From Thermodesulfitimonas autotrophica (GTDB taxonomy: Bacteria; Bacillota; Desulfotomaculia; Desulfotomaculales; Ammonificaceae): 64,000 nucleotides of DNA. Positions 55,263 to 64,000 of this stretch are shown here, one piece after another. The stretch covers positions 372,001-436,000 of the forward strand of contig NZ_RKRE01000003.1 in the NCBI RefSeq assembly GCF_003815015.1, written 5' to 3'. The position numbers and the translations under genes are program-made. The notes under the pieces were generated by a model. It was not told where the DNA came from. It ran no database searches and saw nothing but the letters and a program-made list of their open reading frames with translations. Numbering within the stretch: position 1 is the first letter of the stretch; every line of letters starts with the position of its first letter.

Positions 55263-55997
55263 ATGTTAGGGGTCAACGAACTTTATTCAAGCCTGATTTA
55301 CGCCGAGAATAACGGACTCTTGAGAGACTTAGAGCGGATTTACCTTGATATGCCCGACAGGGAGTGCCGGGATTGTGAGCTTTGTTGCCAGAATCCGCCT
55401 GCCGCTTCTTTGCTCGAGTACCTGAACGTCTACCGCTACATCCGCGATAAACTTCCCGAAAAGCAGGAGGCAATCCTCCGGGGGGCGGCGGAATTTTTCT
55501 TTCTCGAGCTTGCCGACCCGGAGCTCAAATGTCCTTTCCGTGCGGCGGAGGGCTGCCTCATTGCGCCGGTTCGCCCGTTCGGCTGCCGGCTTTTCGGCCT
55601 TCTCAGCGAAGAGGACTACGCCAAAAGAGAGCAGGAGCGCGTGCGCCACGTTAACGCCCTGGCGGACTTCTTACAGGCGGAATACGGGATCGGGCTGCCA
55701 GAGGCGGTGCTCCAGTCTCGCCCCTATTGCGGGCGAAACAGAGACGGGGGCCGGGAGATTACTGCCGACGAACTTACGGACCTCGAGATGCGCCTGCTGG
55801 CCCTTGATACCAGCATTGTGGTGCCGGAACGGGTTTTTCGCGGCGGGACGCTGGCGCCGCTTCCGGTGCACTTGGCGATGACGGTGCTCAATGCCGGCGT
55901 GCGGGGTAAGCGGTTAGAGGTTGTTCGCCAGTTTCTGTCCGGCTCGCGGGAGTTGCTCGAAAAATATGCGGGGCGGGCCGCGGGTTACCGCTTTTAG
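55263..55997 (+). CDS. YkgJ-family cysteine-cluster protein
   Basis: 244 residues with the CxxCxxCC metal/Fe-S-type cluster near residue 36 (CRDCELCC), then CPFRAAEGCLIAPVRPFGCRLFG, the second conserved Cys group of the YkgJ (UPF0153) family. A C-terminal helical half of about 100 residues is not typical of short YkgJ proteins. Function unknown. LysE-family gene starts three bases after its stop. Confidence 0.75.
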   Translation: MLGVNELYSSLIYAENNGLLRDLERIYLDMPDRECRDCELCCQNPPAASLLEYLNVYRYIRDKLPEKQEAILRGAAEFFFLELADPELKCPFRAAEGCLIAPVRPFGCRLFGLLSEEDYAKREQERVRHVNALADFLQAEYGIGLPEAVLQSRPYCGRNRDGGREITADELTDLEMRLLALDTSIVVPERVFRGGTLAPLPVHLAMTVLNAGVRGKRLEVVRQFLSGSRELLEKYAGRAAGYRF

Positions 55998-56000
55998 GCC

Positions 56001-56663
56001 GTGGGTCTACCGGAACTTTTTCTAACGGCGTTTTTAGTTGCCCTGACAGGAGCAATGATGCCCGGACCGCTCCTGACGGTAACGGTTGCCGAAAGCGCCC
56101 GGCAGGGCGCGAAGGCGGGGCCGCTCCTTGTGGTTGGCCACGGCCTCTTAGAGGCGGCGCTGGTGGCGGCAATAGCTCTGGGGATAGGGCCTTTTATCGC
56201 GCGCCAGGGGGTGGTCGCGGGGATTTCGCTGGTGGGCGGCGGTTTCTTGCTCTGGATGGGAGCGACGATCTTGCGTGACGTCGTTAAGGGGCGGGTTTCG
56301 CTGGACCTTACCGCTGGTACAAAGGGGAGTAATTCTGCGGCGAGCGCCGGTGTGGGACGTCTGATCGGGCTGGGGGCGGGAGTGAGCCTTTCGAATCCTT
56401 ACTGGAGCCTCTGGTGGGCTACCATCGGCCTTTCGTACGTGAACGTTGCTCTGCGGTGGGGCTGGGGCGGCGTGGCGGTTTTCTTCACCGGGCATATCCT
56501 GGCCGACCTGGTCTGGTACGCGGCTGTGGCCGGTGTCGTGGGCGGCGGGCGTCGGTTTCTGGGTCCCGCGCTTTACCGGGCGGTGCTGACGGTGGCGGCG
56601 CTGTTTCTAATCGGGCTGGCGGGGTATTTTATCCTTAAAGGCCTGGAATACTGGCATTTTTGA
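56001..56663 (+). CDS. LysE family amino-acid exporter
   Basis: 220 residues with six predicted helices and the LysE/RhtB N-terminal pattern (FLTAFLVALTGAMMPGPLLTVTVAESARQGAKAG, split over helices 1-2). The NPY/W segment SLSNPYWSLWW in the middle is family-typical. GTG start three bases after the YkgJ-type gene, probably coupled. Substrate unknown. Confidence 0.82.
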   Translation: MGLPELFLTAFLVALTGAMMPGPLLTVTVAESARQGAKAGPLLVVGHGLLEAALVAAIALGIGPFIARQGVVAGISLVGGGFLLWMGATILRDVVKGRVSLDLTAGTKGSNSAASAGVGRLIGLGAGVSLSNPYWSLWWATIGLSYVNVALRWGWGGVAVFFTGHILADLVWYAAVAGVVGGGRRFLGPALYRAVLTVAALFLIGLAGYFILKGLEYWHF

Positions 56664-56699
56664 CGGGCCTTAAGGTTTAGGGCTGCGGGAGGGTTCGGC

Positions 56700-58103
56700 A
56701 TGACGGCGGCTGATAGGCAGGAAGCACCTGGCGGGTTTATCCGCATCGGCGGGATAGTCCCTCACCCACCGATTATGGTGCCCGAAGTCGGGGGTACCGA
56801 GGCCCGGAAGGTACGGCGAACCCAGGAAGCGCTCGTGGCGCTTGGCCGCAGAATTGCGGCGAGCGGTGCAGAAACCATGGTGGTGATTTCGCCCCACGGG
56901 CCGGTACTCTGGGACGCCATTAGTGTGGTAACGGTGTCCAGACTGGCGGGGAACTTAAGCCGCTTCGGAGCACCGGAAGTAAGCTTTTCGTTGACGACGG
57001 ATGGTCCGCTGGCAGACGCGCTGCGCCAGGAATTGGCGGCGCTTGGGCTTCCCGAGACGGCGATCGACGCGGGGTACGGATACCATCTGGACCACGGGAT
57101 CACGGCGCCTCTTTACTGGTTGCAAAAAGGCGGCATCGCCCTTCCCGTGGTCGTCTGCGGGATGGCCATTATTCCCCTGTGGAAGCTTTACGGCTTTGGC
57201 GTTGCCGTGCAGCGGGCCGCGGTGCGGCTCGGCCGGCGGGTGGCCGTAGTGGCCAGCGGGGACCTCTCCCACCGCCTGCTCCCAGAAGCGCCCAACGGAT
57301 ACGACCCGATGGGCGCAGTCTTCGACCGGCGGGTGCAGGAAATCATAGCGGCGGGGGATCCGGTGGCGCTGATCCGGCTGGATCCGTTGCTGGTCGAGCG
57401 GGCCGGCGAGTGCGGGCTCCGGCCCATGGTGATGCTCTTCGGTGCCTTCGACGGCTTGGCGGTAGCGGCGGAGGTGCTTTCTTACGAGGGACCTTTCGGC
57501 GTTGGGTACATGGTGGCGTGCATCACACCGCGCGGGCGCGACGACCGGCGGCGTTTCTGGGAGGAGTTAAACGCGGCGGCAGCCAAGCGGTTGCGGACGG
57601 AGAGCTTTCTGGTGCGGGTGGCCCGAGAGGCTATAAAGGCTTACATAGAAAGGGGCGAGCGCCTCCAGGCGAAAGAGGTGCCGCCGGAATTTGACCGGCC
57701 GGCCGGGGTTTTCGTCTCTTTAAAGAAGGACGGGGTTTTGCGCGGCTGCATCGGCACGGTGGAGGCGACGCAACGCAACATTGTCGAAGAGGTGATCGAG
57801 AACGCCATCAGTGCGGCGACCCGGGATCCCCGCTTTGACCCGGTGAGCACGGCGGAGGTTGACGATCTTACCATCTCGGTTGACATCCTCGGCGCGCCAG
57901 AACCGGTTGAGGGGCTGGCGGATCTCGACCCGAAGCGCTACGGCGTAATCGTTTCTTCCGGCCGGCGCCGGGGTCTTCTGCTGCCGGATATTCAGGGAGT
58001 TGATACTCCGGAGGAACAGGTCGCCATCGCCCGGCGGAAGGCGGGTATCGGGCCGCACGAGCCGGTGAAGCTTGAGCGGTTCGAGGTCGTCCGGTACCAT
58101 TAG
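56700..58103 (+). CDS. AmmeMemoRadiSam fusion: MEMO1/LigB-like plus AMMECR1 domains
   Basis: 467 residues in two domains. Residues about 12-270 are a class III extradiol dioxygenase-like MEMO domain (IVPHPPIMVPEVGG, VVISPHGP, HGITAPLYWL, SGDLSHRLLP), with His residues placed to bind a metal. Residues about 290-465 are an AMMECR1 domain (PAGVFVSLKKDGVLRGCIGT, RDPRFDPVS, VIVSSGRRRGLLLPDIQGVDT). The gene is followed immediately by the cognate radical SAM gene. The system is widespread but of uncertain function; a modification chemistry involving the radical SAM partner is inferred. Confidence 0.88.
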   Translation: MTAADRQEAPGGFIRIGGIVPHPPIMVPEVGGTEARKVRRTQEALVALGRRIAASGAETMVVISPHGPVLWDAISVVTVSRLAGNLSRFGAPEVSFSLTTDGPLADALRQELAALGLPETAIDAGYGYHLDHGITAPLYWLQKGGIALPVVVCGMAIIPLWKLYGFGVAVQRAAVRLGRRVAVVASGDLSHRLLPEAPNGYDPMGAVFDRRVQEIIAAGDPVALIRLDPLLVERAGECGLRPMVMLFGAFDGLAVAAEVLSYEGPFGVGYMVACITPRGRDDRRRFWEELNAAAAKRLRTESFLVRVAREAIKAYIERGERLQAKEVPPEFDRPAGVFVSLKKDGVLRGCIGTVEATQRNIVEEVIENAISAATRDPRFDPVSTAEVDDLTISVDILGAPEPVEGLADLDPKRYGVIVSSGRRRGLLLPDIQGVDTPEEQVAIARRKAGIGPHEPVKLERFEVVRYH

Positions 58104-58126
58104 GTTTGCGACGGAGGAGGTTGGGG

Positions 58127-59137
58127 ATGCGCGAGGCGCTTTTTTACGAAAAGCAGGAAGATAACGCGGTTTTGTGCCGGCTCTGCCCGAAAGGATGTCT
58201 TATTAAGGAGGGGCGTACGGGATTTTGCCGCGTGCGGGAAAACCGTGGCGGGACGCTTTACGCCTTAAATTACGGCCAGTGCTCCTCGTGCAATGCGGAC
58301 CCGGTGGAGAAAAAGCCGCTCTACCACTTTTACCCGGCCCACACCATCCTTTCTTTGGGGACTTTCGGCTGTAATCTCCGCTGCGGTTTCTGCCAAAACT
58401 GGGAGATTGCGCACGGTTCGCCGCCGACTATACCGCTTACACCCGAGCAGGTGGTGGCGATGGCACAGGCCCAGGGACCCCGCTGCGTTGGCGTTGCTTA
58501 TACCTATTCGGAGCCGGTGGTATGGTACGAATTCGTCCGCGATACCGCCCGGCAGGTGCGGGAAGCAGGACTTAAAAACGTCCTGGTTACCAACGGGTTT
58601 ATCGCGGAAGAACCGTTACGCGAGCTGCTCCCCTACATCGACGCGATGAATATCGACGTTAAGTCCTTCCGGGATGATTATTACCAGCACGTTTGTGCTG
58701 GGCGGCTTGAGCCCGTTCTCCGGACGGTGGAAGTGGCGAAGGACCACTGTCACGTAGAAGTGACGAACCTGATCGTTACCGGATTGAATGATGCGGCAGA
58801 AGAGATCGGCGCGCTGGTGGACTGGCTTGCCGCCGTTGACCCGCGTATCCCGCTTCACTTCTCCCGGTATTTCCCGAATTTCGAAATGGAGCGGCCCCCG
58901 ACGCCGCTCGAGGTGCTTTATGCCGCCCGCGAGACGGCCAGGAAGAAGCTGCGGTATGTTTATCTTGGAAATGTCTGGGATGAGGAGGCCGACACCACCT
59001 ACTGTCCGGGTTGCGGTGCCGCGGTCGTCCGCCGGGAGGGCTACAAGGTGCGCAACGTCTTCCTCAAAGATGGGAAATGCGGCGCCTGCGGCGCGCCGGT
59101 GGATATCGTGGGCTCCGTCTGGGAGGCGAAGCGCTGA
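58127..59137 (+). CDS. amrS: AmmeMemoRadiSam system radical SAM enzyme
   Basis: 336 residues. An N-terminal Cys group (CRLCPKGCLIKEGRTGFCRVR) precedes the radical SAM motif GCNLRCGFCQNWEI (about 86-98). A C-terminal zinc-ribbon-like pair (YCPGCGAAVVRR...CGACGAPV) closes it, a layout shared with PFL-activase-like members. ATG at 58127 has GGAGGAGG upstream; a TTG at 58106 would place that site inside the gene. Works with the preceding MEMO-AMMECR1 protein; substrate unknown. Confidence 0.88.
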   Translation: MREALFYEKQEDNAVLCRLCPKGCLIKEGRTGFCRVRENRGGTLYALNYGQCSSCNADPVEKKPLYHFYPAHTILSLGTFGCNLRCGFCQNWEIAHGSPPTIPLTPEQVVAMAQAQGPRCVGVAYTYSEPVVWYEFVRDTARQVREAGLKNVLVTNGFIAEEPLRELLPYIDAMNIDVKSFRDDYYQHVCAGRLEPVLRTVEVAKDHCHVEVTNLIVTGLNDAAEEIGALVDWLAAVDPRIPLHFSRYFPNFEMERPPTPLEVLYAARETARKKLRYVYLGNVWDEEADTTYCPGCGAAVVRREGYKVRNVFLKDGKCGACGAPVDIVGSVWEAKR

Positions 59138-59164
59138 GTTCGGAATAACGCCGGTTTACGGGGC

Positions 59165-59211
59165 TGGGGCGGCGCACTGGAAAAATATTTTGCCCGCCCC
59201 ATTGTATTTTT
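59165..59211 (+). terminator. Terminator before the arginine operon
   Basis: TGGGGCGG (59165-59172) pairs with CCGCCCCA (59194-59201) around a 21-base loop, followed by TTGTATTTTT. The T-rich tail doubles as the ArgR-like palindrome. Confidence 0.6.
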
Positions 59212-59230
59212 ATACAACGTCCTGTATAAT
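59202..59230 (+). promoter_or_regulatory. Promoter of argCJBDF overlapped by an ArgR-like operator
   Basis: TTGTAT (59202-59207) and a perfect TATAAT (59225-59230) are 17 bases apart. The exact palindrome TTGTATTTTTATACAA (59202-59217) covers the -35 and fits the ARG-box form TGnATWWWWATnCA. A second, poorer half (TGTATAATTATCAA) overlaps the -10. Arginine-dependent repression by ArgR/AhrC is expected. Confidence 0.68.
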
Positions 59231-59263
59231 TATCAACATTAAACTTGGATGGCGGGTGGGAAT

Positions 59264-60304
59264 TTGATCAGGGTCGGTATTGTCGGGGCCTCGGGTTATA
59301 CGGGTGCGGAGTTGGTGCGGATACTCCTGCGCCATCCGGAGGCGGAGCTTGCCGTTTTAACGTCGCGCAGTTACGCCGGCCAGCAACTATCGGCCGTTTT
59401 CCCGCACCTTTCCGGATGCACCGATCGCGTGCTGGAGGTTTTCGATGCGGCGAAAATGGCGGCCGCTTGCGACGTGGTTTTCACGGCGCTCCCCCACGGG
59501 CACGCAGTACCTGTCGCCAGGGCGGTTTTGGAACGGGGCAAGAAACTGATCGATTTAGGGGCTGATTTTCGCTTCCGGGACGCTGCCGTTTACGAGGCGT
59601 GGTACAAGGTAAAGCACGAGGCGCCGGAGTTAGCGCGGGAGGCGGTTTACGGCCTGCCGGAGCTTTACCGGGACAGGGTGCGAGGCGCCGCCCTGGTCGC
59701 CAATCCGGGATGCTACCCGACGGCATCGCTTCTCGCAACGGTGCCGCTTCTTAAGGCGGGGGTTATCGATCCTGCCACCATCATTATCGATGCCAAATCT
59801 GGCCTTTCGGGGGCCGGGCGAAAGCTCGACCTTCGGAGCCACTATGCCGAGGTCAACGAAAACGTTACGGCTTATAACGTGGGCATTCACCGGCACACCC
59901 CGGAAATTGAGCAGGAGCTGACAGCGGCTGCAGGAACGGAAGTGCGGGTCTCCTTTACCCCGCACCTGGTCCCGCAGACCCGTGGCATCCTAACGACGGT
60001 TTACGCTACCCTGAGGAAAGAGCTGACGACCGGGGCGCTTCTCGATATCTACCGCGAGTTTTACCGGGATGAGCCTTTCATCCGGGTGCTGCCGGAAGGG
60101 GTGCTCCCCCGGACGAAGAGCGTGACGGGTTCGAACATAGTGCATTTGGGCGCCGTGGCCGACCCCCGCACCGGGCGGGCGGTGCTGTTAGCGGCAATTG
60201 ATAATCTGGTTAAGGGCGCCTCGGGACAGGCGGTGCAAAATATGAACCTGCTATTTGGTCTTCCTGAGACCACCGGTCTCGATTTCGTCGGGCTCTACCC
60301 GTAG
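59264..60304 (+). CDS. argC: N-acetyl-gamma-glutamyl-phosphate reductase
   Basis: Third step of arginine synthesis: reduces N-acetylglutamyl phosphate with NADPH. VGIVGASGYTGAELVRILLRHP at the N-terminus, the catalytic Cys in VANPGCYPTAS, and HLVPQTRGILTT are present; about 346 residues. TTG at 59264 is preferred (GGCGGGTGG just upstream, and the canonical MIRVGIVG-type start). ATG at 59249 would leave a 12-base leader without a ribosome site. First gene of the arg operon. Confidence 0.95.
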   Translation: MIRVGIVGASGYTGAELVRILLRHPEAELAVLTSRSYAGQQLSAVFPHLSGCTDRVLEVFDAAKMAAACDVVFTALPHGHAVPVARAVLERGKKLIDLGADFRFRDAAVYEAWYKVKHEAPELAREAVYGLPELYRDRVRGAALVANPGCYPTASLLATVPLLKAGVIDPATIIIDAKSGLSGAGRKLDLRSHYAEVNENVTAYNVGIHRHTPEIEQELTAAAGTEVRVSFTPHLVPQTRGILTTVYATLRKELTTGALLDIYREFYRDEPFIRVLPEGVLPRTKSVTGSNIVHLGAVADPRTGRAVLLAAIDNLVKGASGQAVQNMNLLFGLPETTGLDFVGLYP

Positions 60305-60425
60305 GGCGGCAAGTGCTGGGCCGGTAACCGGGGCGAGACTGGCGCGGCTATTAAATAACGAGGAAGGTTTCCCCTCAGAAGGAAAAGGTGCGCTTTCCAT
60401 AGCGAGTTCGGGAGGCAGATCGATA

Positions 60426-61625
60426 GTGGAGTGGTTCGCGGGCGGCGTTACCCTGCCCAAGGGGTTCCTGGCAAGCGGGGTGGCCGCGGGGATTAAGAAA
60501 GTGAAAAAAGACCTGGCGCTTATTTACAGCGAGGTGCCGGCAGCGGCGGCGGGTGTTTTCACTACCAACCGGGTGAAGGCCGCCCCGCTCTTAGTAACGG
60601 CTGCGCGGCTGGCGCGGGGTGTGGCCCAGGCGGTGGTGGTTAACAGCGGTAATGCCAATGCCTGCACCGGGGAGGAAGGCTACGCGGACGCGGTAGCGAT
60701 GGCCCGGCTTGCGGCTGCCGTTATGGAACTGCCGGAGGAACTGGTGCTGGTGAGTTCTACCGGCGTGATCGGGCAGCGCCTGCCACTCGGGAAAATCGCG
60801 GCGGCGCTGCCGGCGGCGGCGGCGGCGCTGGGCGTGGCGGGCCACGCCGCCGCTGCGGAGGCCATCCTGACCACCGATACCGTCACTAAGGAGGCAGCGG
60901 TCCGCTTTTCCGTAGGCGGCTGCACCTGCGCGGTCGGCGGGATGGCGAAGGGATCGGGGATGATTCACCCGAATATGGCGACGATGCTCGCCTTTATCAC
61001 CACTGACGTGGCCATAGAGGCCGAGCTTCTGCGTCGGGCGCTGAAAGAAGCGGTCGACGCCTCCTTCAACATGATTACGGTTGACGGGGATACGAGCACC
61101 AACGACATGGTGGTGGTCTTAGCCAACGGCATGGCGGGGAACCCGAAGCTCACCGCCGCGGGGCCAGCATACGCCGACTTTGTGGCGGCGCTCACCGCGG
61201 TTTGCACCGAACTGGCGAAAAAAATCGCCCGGGACGGCGAGGGGGCCACGCGGCTTATCGAGGTCCGGGTTACAGGCGCTAGGACGCTTGCGGACGCGCG
61301 CCTGGCGGCTCGGGCGATTGCCGGTTCCAATTTAGTGAAGGCGGCGGTTTTCGGGCGGGACGCTAACTGGGGCCGCATCCTTTGCGCTGCCGGTTATTCC
61401 GGCGCGGCCTTCGACCCGGCGAAAGTCGCCATCTTTATAGGTGCAGAACAGGTGGCCGCAGGTGGGGCGGGACTTCCCTTTTCTGAGGAGAGGGCGAGCC
61501 GGGAGTTGGAACAAGACCCGGTGGTGATAACGGTTGATTTCAACGAGGGCGCGGCCGCTGCGGTAGCGTGGGGCTGCGATCTGACGTATGATTACGTAAG
61601 AATCAACGCCAGCTACAGAACGTAG
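60426..61625 (+). CDS. argJ: Bifunctional ornithine acetyltransferase/N-acetylglutamate synthase
   Basis: Self-cleaving enzyme that recycles the acetyl group in arginine synthesis. [33 protein letters not shown] and the autocleavage site [14 protein letters not shown] (nucleophile Thr) are present; C-terminal [17 protein letters not shown] is conserved. The GTG at 60426 (GGGAGG ten bases upstream) gives about 399 residues, the usual size. A longer frame from 60255 overlaps argC and is rejected, although the 121-base gap is longer than its neighbours'. Confidence 0.95.
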   Translation: MEWFAGGVTLPKGFLASGVAAGIKKVKKDLALIYSEVPAAAAGVFTTNRVKAAPLLVTAARLARGVAQAVVVNSGNANACTGEEGYADAVAMARLAAAVMELPEELVLVSSTGVIGQRLPLGKIAAALPAAAAALGVAGHAAAAEAILTTDTVTKEAAVRFSVGGCTCAVGGMAKGSGMIHPNMATMLAFITTDVAIEAELLRRALKEAVDASFNMITVDGDTSTNDMVVVLANGMAGNPKLTAAGPAYADFVAALTAVCTELAKKIARDGEGATRLIEVRVTGARTLADARLAARAIAGSNLVKAAVFGRDANWGRILCAAGYSGAAFDPAKVAIFIGAEQVAAGGAGLPFSEERASRELEQDPVVITVDFNEGAAAAVAWGCDLTYDYVRINASYRT

Positions 61626-61686
61626 AAGAATCATCGGTGCGTCTTGCGCGACAGAGGCAAAATTTTTAAGACAGCGGGGCGAGGCA

Positions 61687-62574
61687 ATGGTTTTAACGGC
61701 ACAGGAGAAGGCGGGGATTCTGGTTGAGGCCCTGCCCTACATAAAAAAGTTTTACGGCAAGATTATCGTCGTGAAGTACGGCGGTCACGCGATGCTCAAC
61801 TGCGAGCTGAAGCGGGCGGTGATGACCGACCTCGTGCTGATGAAGTATGTCGGGATGCATCCGGTAGTAGTCCACGGCGGCGGACCGGATATCTCGAAGA
61901 TGCTGAAGCGTCTTGGAAAAGAGACCTCCTTCGTCAACGGCCTCCGGGTAACGGACGCCGAAACGATGGAGGTTGTAGAAATGGTTCTCGGCCGGCTTAA
62001 CAAAGAAATTACCGCGCTTATCAACCGCCTCGGCGGACGGGCAGTGGGGCTTTGCGGGAAGGATGCCAACTTGGTCATGGCGGCGAAGAAACCGGGGAAG
62101 GTGCGGCTAGCCGACGGCAGTGAGGTCGAGCAGGACCTCGGTTTTGTGGGCCGGGTGACGCAGGTGAATCCCGACCTGCTGCTGAGCGTCATCCAACAGG
62201 GGTACATTCCCGTAGTGGCCCCGATTGGCCTGGGACCCGACGGCGAGGGATACAACATCAACGCCGATACGGTAGCGGGGAAAATTGCTGAGGCTCTTGG
62301 GGCCGACAAGCTCATCATCCTCACGGATGTGGAGGGGATCTTGAGTGATCCGGCGGATAAAGGTTCGGTCATTTCGGTGTTAAGGGTGGACGACATTCCG
62401 GAGTTGGTGGCTTCCGGGAAGATTTCCGGGGGAATGATCCCCAAGCTCGAATGCTGTGCGGCGGCGATCAAGGGCGGTGTGAAGCGGGCCCACATCCTCG
62501 ATGGCCGGGTTTTGCACGCCATTCTCCTCGAGGTTTTCACGGACGAGGGCATCGGCACGATGGTGCTTCCTTGA
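61687..62574 (+). CDS. argB: Acetylglutamate kinase
   Basis: 295-residue amino acid kinase. [23 protein letters not shown], the [28 protein letters not shown] segment (split around residue 195-220) and [11 protein letters not shown] are typical. The N-terminal helix ([19 protein letters not shown]) marks the hexameric, arginine-feedback-inhibited type, in keeping with the recycling (ArgJ) pathway. ATG start. Confidence 0.96.
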   Translation: MVLTAQEKAGILVEALPYIKKFYGKIIVVKYGGHAMLNCELKRAVMTDLVLMKYVGMHPVVVHGGGPDISKMLKRLGKETSFVNGLRVTDAETMEVVEMVLGRLNKEITALINRLGGRAVGLCGKDANLVMAAKKPGKVRLADGSEVEQDLGFVGRVTQVNPDLLLSVIQQGYIPVVAPIGLGPDGEGYNINADTVAGKIAEALGADKLIILTDVEGILSDPADKGSVISVLRVDDIPELVASGKISGGMIPKLECCAAAIKGGVKRAHILDGRVLHAILLEVFTDEGIGTMVLP

Positions 62575-62607
62575 ACGGTAACTTTTTTAAAATAAGGAGG
62601 GAGCCGG

Positions 62608-63846
62608 TTGGCAGCGGAAAATTCTGCGGGGTTCTCGCCGCGAGAGGTTGTGGCGCTGGCCGATAAATATATAATGAAAACTTACGGGCGCCTTCCGCTG
62701 GTCCTGGTGCGCGGCGCTGGGGTTAGGGTCTGGGATGCGGCTGGTAGGGAGTACCTTGACTTCGTTGCCGGTCTGGCGGTGAATTCTTTAGGCCACTGCC
62801 ACCCCCGGGTTGTGGCGGCTATTAGGGAGCAGGCCGGGGTACTCATGCACTGCTCCAACCTTTACTACTCGGTGCCCCAGACCATGCTCGCCCGGTGGCT
62901 GGTGGAGCACACACCTTACGACCGGGTCTTCTTTTGTAACAGCGGGGCCGAGGCAGTGGAGGGGGCTTTAAAGCTCGCCCGGAAATACGCGAAGAAGAGG
63001 TGGGGCGAAGGGCGCTTTGAGATCGTGACGGCGCTCAATTCCTTCCACGGCCGCACCTACGGTGCCGTGACCGCGACCGGGCAGCCCAAGTACCACCAGG
63101 GTTTTGAGCCGTTAGTGCCCGGGTTCCGGTACGTTCCTTTTAACGACGTGGCGGCGCTTGAAGCCGCGGTTACCGATAAAACGGCGGCGGTTCTCTTGGA
63201 GCCGGTTCAGGGTGAAGGCGGGGTTTATCCGGCAACAGACGAATTTATCCGGGTTGCGTGGGAGATTTGTCAGCAGCGGGGGGCACTCCTAATTTTTGAC
63301 GAGGTGCAGTGTGGTTTAGGGCGGACCGGACGGTTTTTGGCGCAGGAGCACTACGGGGTTACGGCGGACATCACCTGTCTGGCGAAGGCCCTTGGTGGTG
63401 GCTTTCCGATCGGGGCGCTCCTGGCGACGGAAGAGGTTGCTTCTGCCTTTGCGCCGGGGGACCACGCTTCGACCTTTGGGGGGAACCCGCTGGCGGCGGC
63501 GGCGGCGCTGGCGGCGCTGCGGGCGATAGAAGAGGAGGGGCTAGTCGCCAACGCCGTGCGGGTGGGAAGCTATTTCCGGGAGGCCCTGGAAAGGCTCCGC
63601 GCGCAAAGCGGCCTGATAACCGAGGTGCGGGGCCTCGGACTCATGCTCGGCGTGGTAGTAAAGGTGCCGGCGAAGCAGCTGGTTTCTCTGTGCCAGGAGC
63701 GCGGCCTGATTGTGAACGCGGTGAAAGAGGATACCTTGCGTTTTGTGCCGCCGCTGACTATCAGCCGGGAGGATGTCGACCGCGCCGTGGCGATTTTGCA
63801 GGCGGCTCTAACCGCGGCGGTACGGGAGATAGAATTAAATCCTTAG
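62608..63846 (+). CDS. argD: Acetylornithine aminotransferase
   Basis: 412-residue class III PLP aminotransferase. VWDAAGREYLDFVAGLAVNSLGH, SGAEAVEGALKLARKYAKKR, FHGRTYGA, IFDEVQCGLGRTG and the PLP-Lys in CLAKALGGGFPIGA are all visible. TTG start with AAGGAGGGAG upstream. Follows argB by 33 bases. Confidence 0.95.
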   Translation: MAAENSAGFSPREVVALADKYIMKTYGRLPLVLVRGAGVRVWDAAGREYLDFVAGLAVNSLGHCHPRVVAAIREQAGVLMHCSNLYYSVPQTMLARWLVEHTPYDRVFFCNSGAEAVEGALKLARKYAKKRWGEGRFEIVTALNSFHGRTYGAVTATGQPKYHQGFEPLVPGFRYVPFNDVAALEAAVTDKTAAVLLEPVQGEGGVYPATDEFIRVAWEICQQRGALLIFDEVQCGLGRTGRFLAQEHYGVTADITCLAKALGGGFPIGALLATEEVASAFAPGDHASTFGGNPLAAAAALAALRAIEEEGLVANAVRVGSYFREALERLRAQSGLITEVRGLGLMLGVVVKVPAKQLVSLCQERGLIVNAVKEDTLRFVPPLTISREDVDRAVAILQAALTAAVREIELNP

Positions 63847-63858
63847 GGGGTTAAGACA

Positions 63859-64000
63859 ATGTTTGCCTCGTTGCGTAAGCGCTTCCACGGCCGGGATTTC
63901 CTTTCGATTGGTGACGTTACAGGCGAAGAGATCAGAGCGATGATCGATATCGCCCGGGAGCTGAAGGAGGCTAGGTACAGAGGAGACCGGCATACCCTCT
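63859..64000 (+). CDS. argF: Ornithine carbamoyltransferase, 3' truncated by window end
   Basis: The first 47 residues (MFASLRKRFHGRDFLSIGDV, then TGEEIRAMIDIARELKEARYRGD) match the N-terminal helix and start of the carbamoyl-phosphate domain of ArgF. The STRT motif is beyond the window. It completes argC-J-B-D-F, with GGGGG ahead of the ATG, 12 bases after argD. Confidence 0.88.
   Translation, partial: MFASLRKRFHGRDFLSIGDVTGEEIRAMIDIARELKEARYRGDRHTL

Overview
The window reads as chromosomal DNA of an anaerobic, endospore-forming member of the Firmicutes (Clostridia), most like the Desulfotomaculales/Moorellales/Ammonifex group. This placement is inferred from gene content: spore germination genes (gerAB-gerAA-gerAC), cwlD, the sporulation-type LonB, a DUF3243 protein, a MinCDE system together with MreBCD, a selenocysteine formate dehydrogenase, and a complete Flx-Hdr electron-transfer cluster. 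Base composition is GC-rich, and GTG and TTG starts are frequent.

Layout. 1-7.4 kb (+): a 5'-truncated FdnG-type formate dehydrogenase whose in-frame UGA is selenocysteine with a clear SECIS hairpin, its Fe-S subunit, FdhE, a tetraheme cytochrome c, MoaA, an MTH1187-family protein and an Mrp-type ATPase. 7.5-14.2 kb (-): hdrC-hdrB-hdrA-flxD-flxC-flxB-flxA, a probable NADH-linked electron-bifurcating complex. 14.5-19 kb (-): DinG-type exonuclease/helicase, a LapA-like protein and an HtrA protease. 19-23.4 kb (+): lonB and lonA. 23.5-29.1 kb: an orphan NMT1/SsuA-like binding protein (-), then valS, folC and DUF3243 (+). 29.3-32.9 kb (-): a [NiFe] hydrogenase operon whose small subunit has Asp in place of a proximal-cluster Cys and lacks a Tat signal, with an unknown 4-TM protein and a cytochrome b. 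33-37.4 kb (+): a germinant receptor operon with an in-frame UGA in gerAC. 37.5-46 kb (+): ridA, DUF4321, maf, radC, mreBCD, pbpA and minCDE, with MinC lacking its N-terminal domain. 46-49.6 kb (+): two glycosyltransferases, one frameshifted, and a methyltransferase. 49.7-54.2 kb (+): thioesterase, rnr, rplM-rpsI and cwlD (apparent CTG start). 54.2-59.1 kb: an SDH/ClpP-fold protease (-), then YkgJ, LysE and the AmmeMemoRadiSam pair (+). 59.2-64 kb (+): argC-J-B-D-F behind a promoter overlapped by an ArgR-like palindrome; argF runs off the end.

How it works together. Formate oxidation (probably on the outer face) feeds c-type hemes, hydrogen is handled by a separate membrane-linked hydrogenase, and the Flx-Hdr proteins would link NADH, ferredoxin and a disulfide. 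The rest is cell-shape, division, proteolysis, sporulation and biosynthesis housekeeping. At three places, short tandem repeats of 7-base period lie directly after genes. No tRNA, rRNA, insertion sequence, CRISPR array or prophage was seen.
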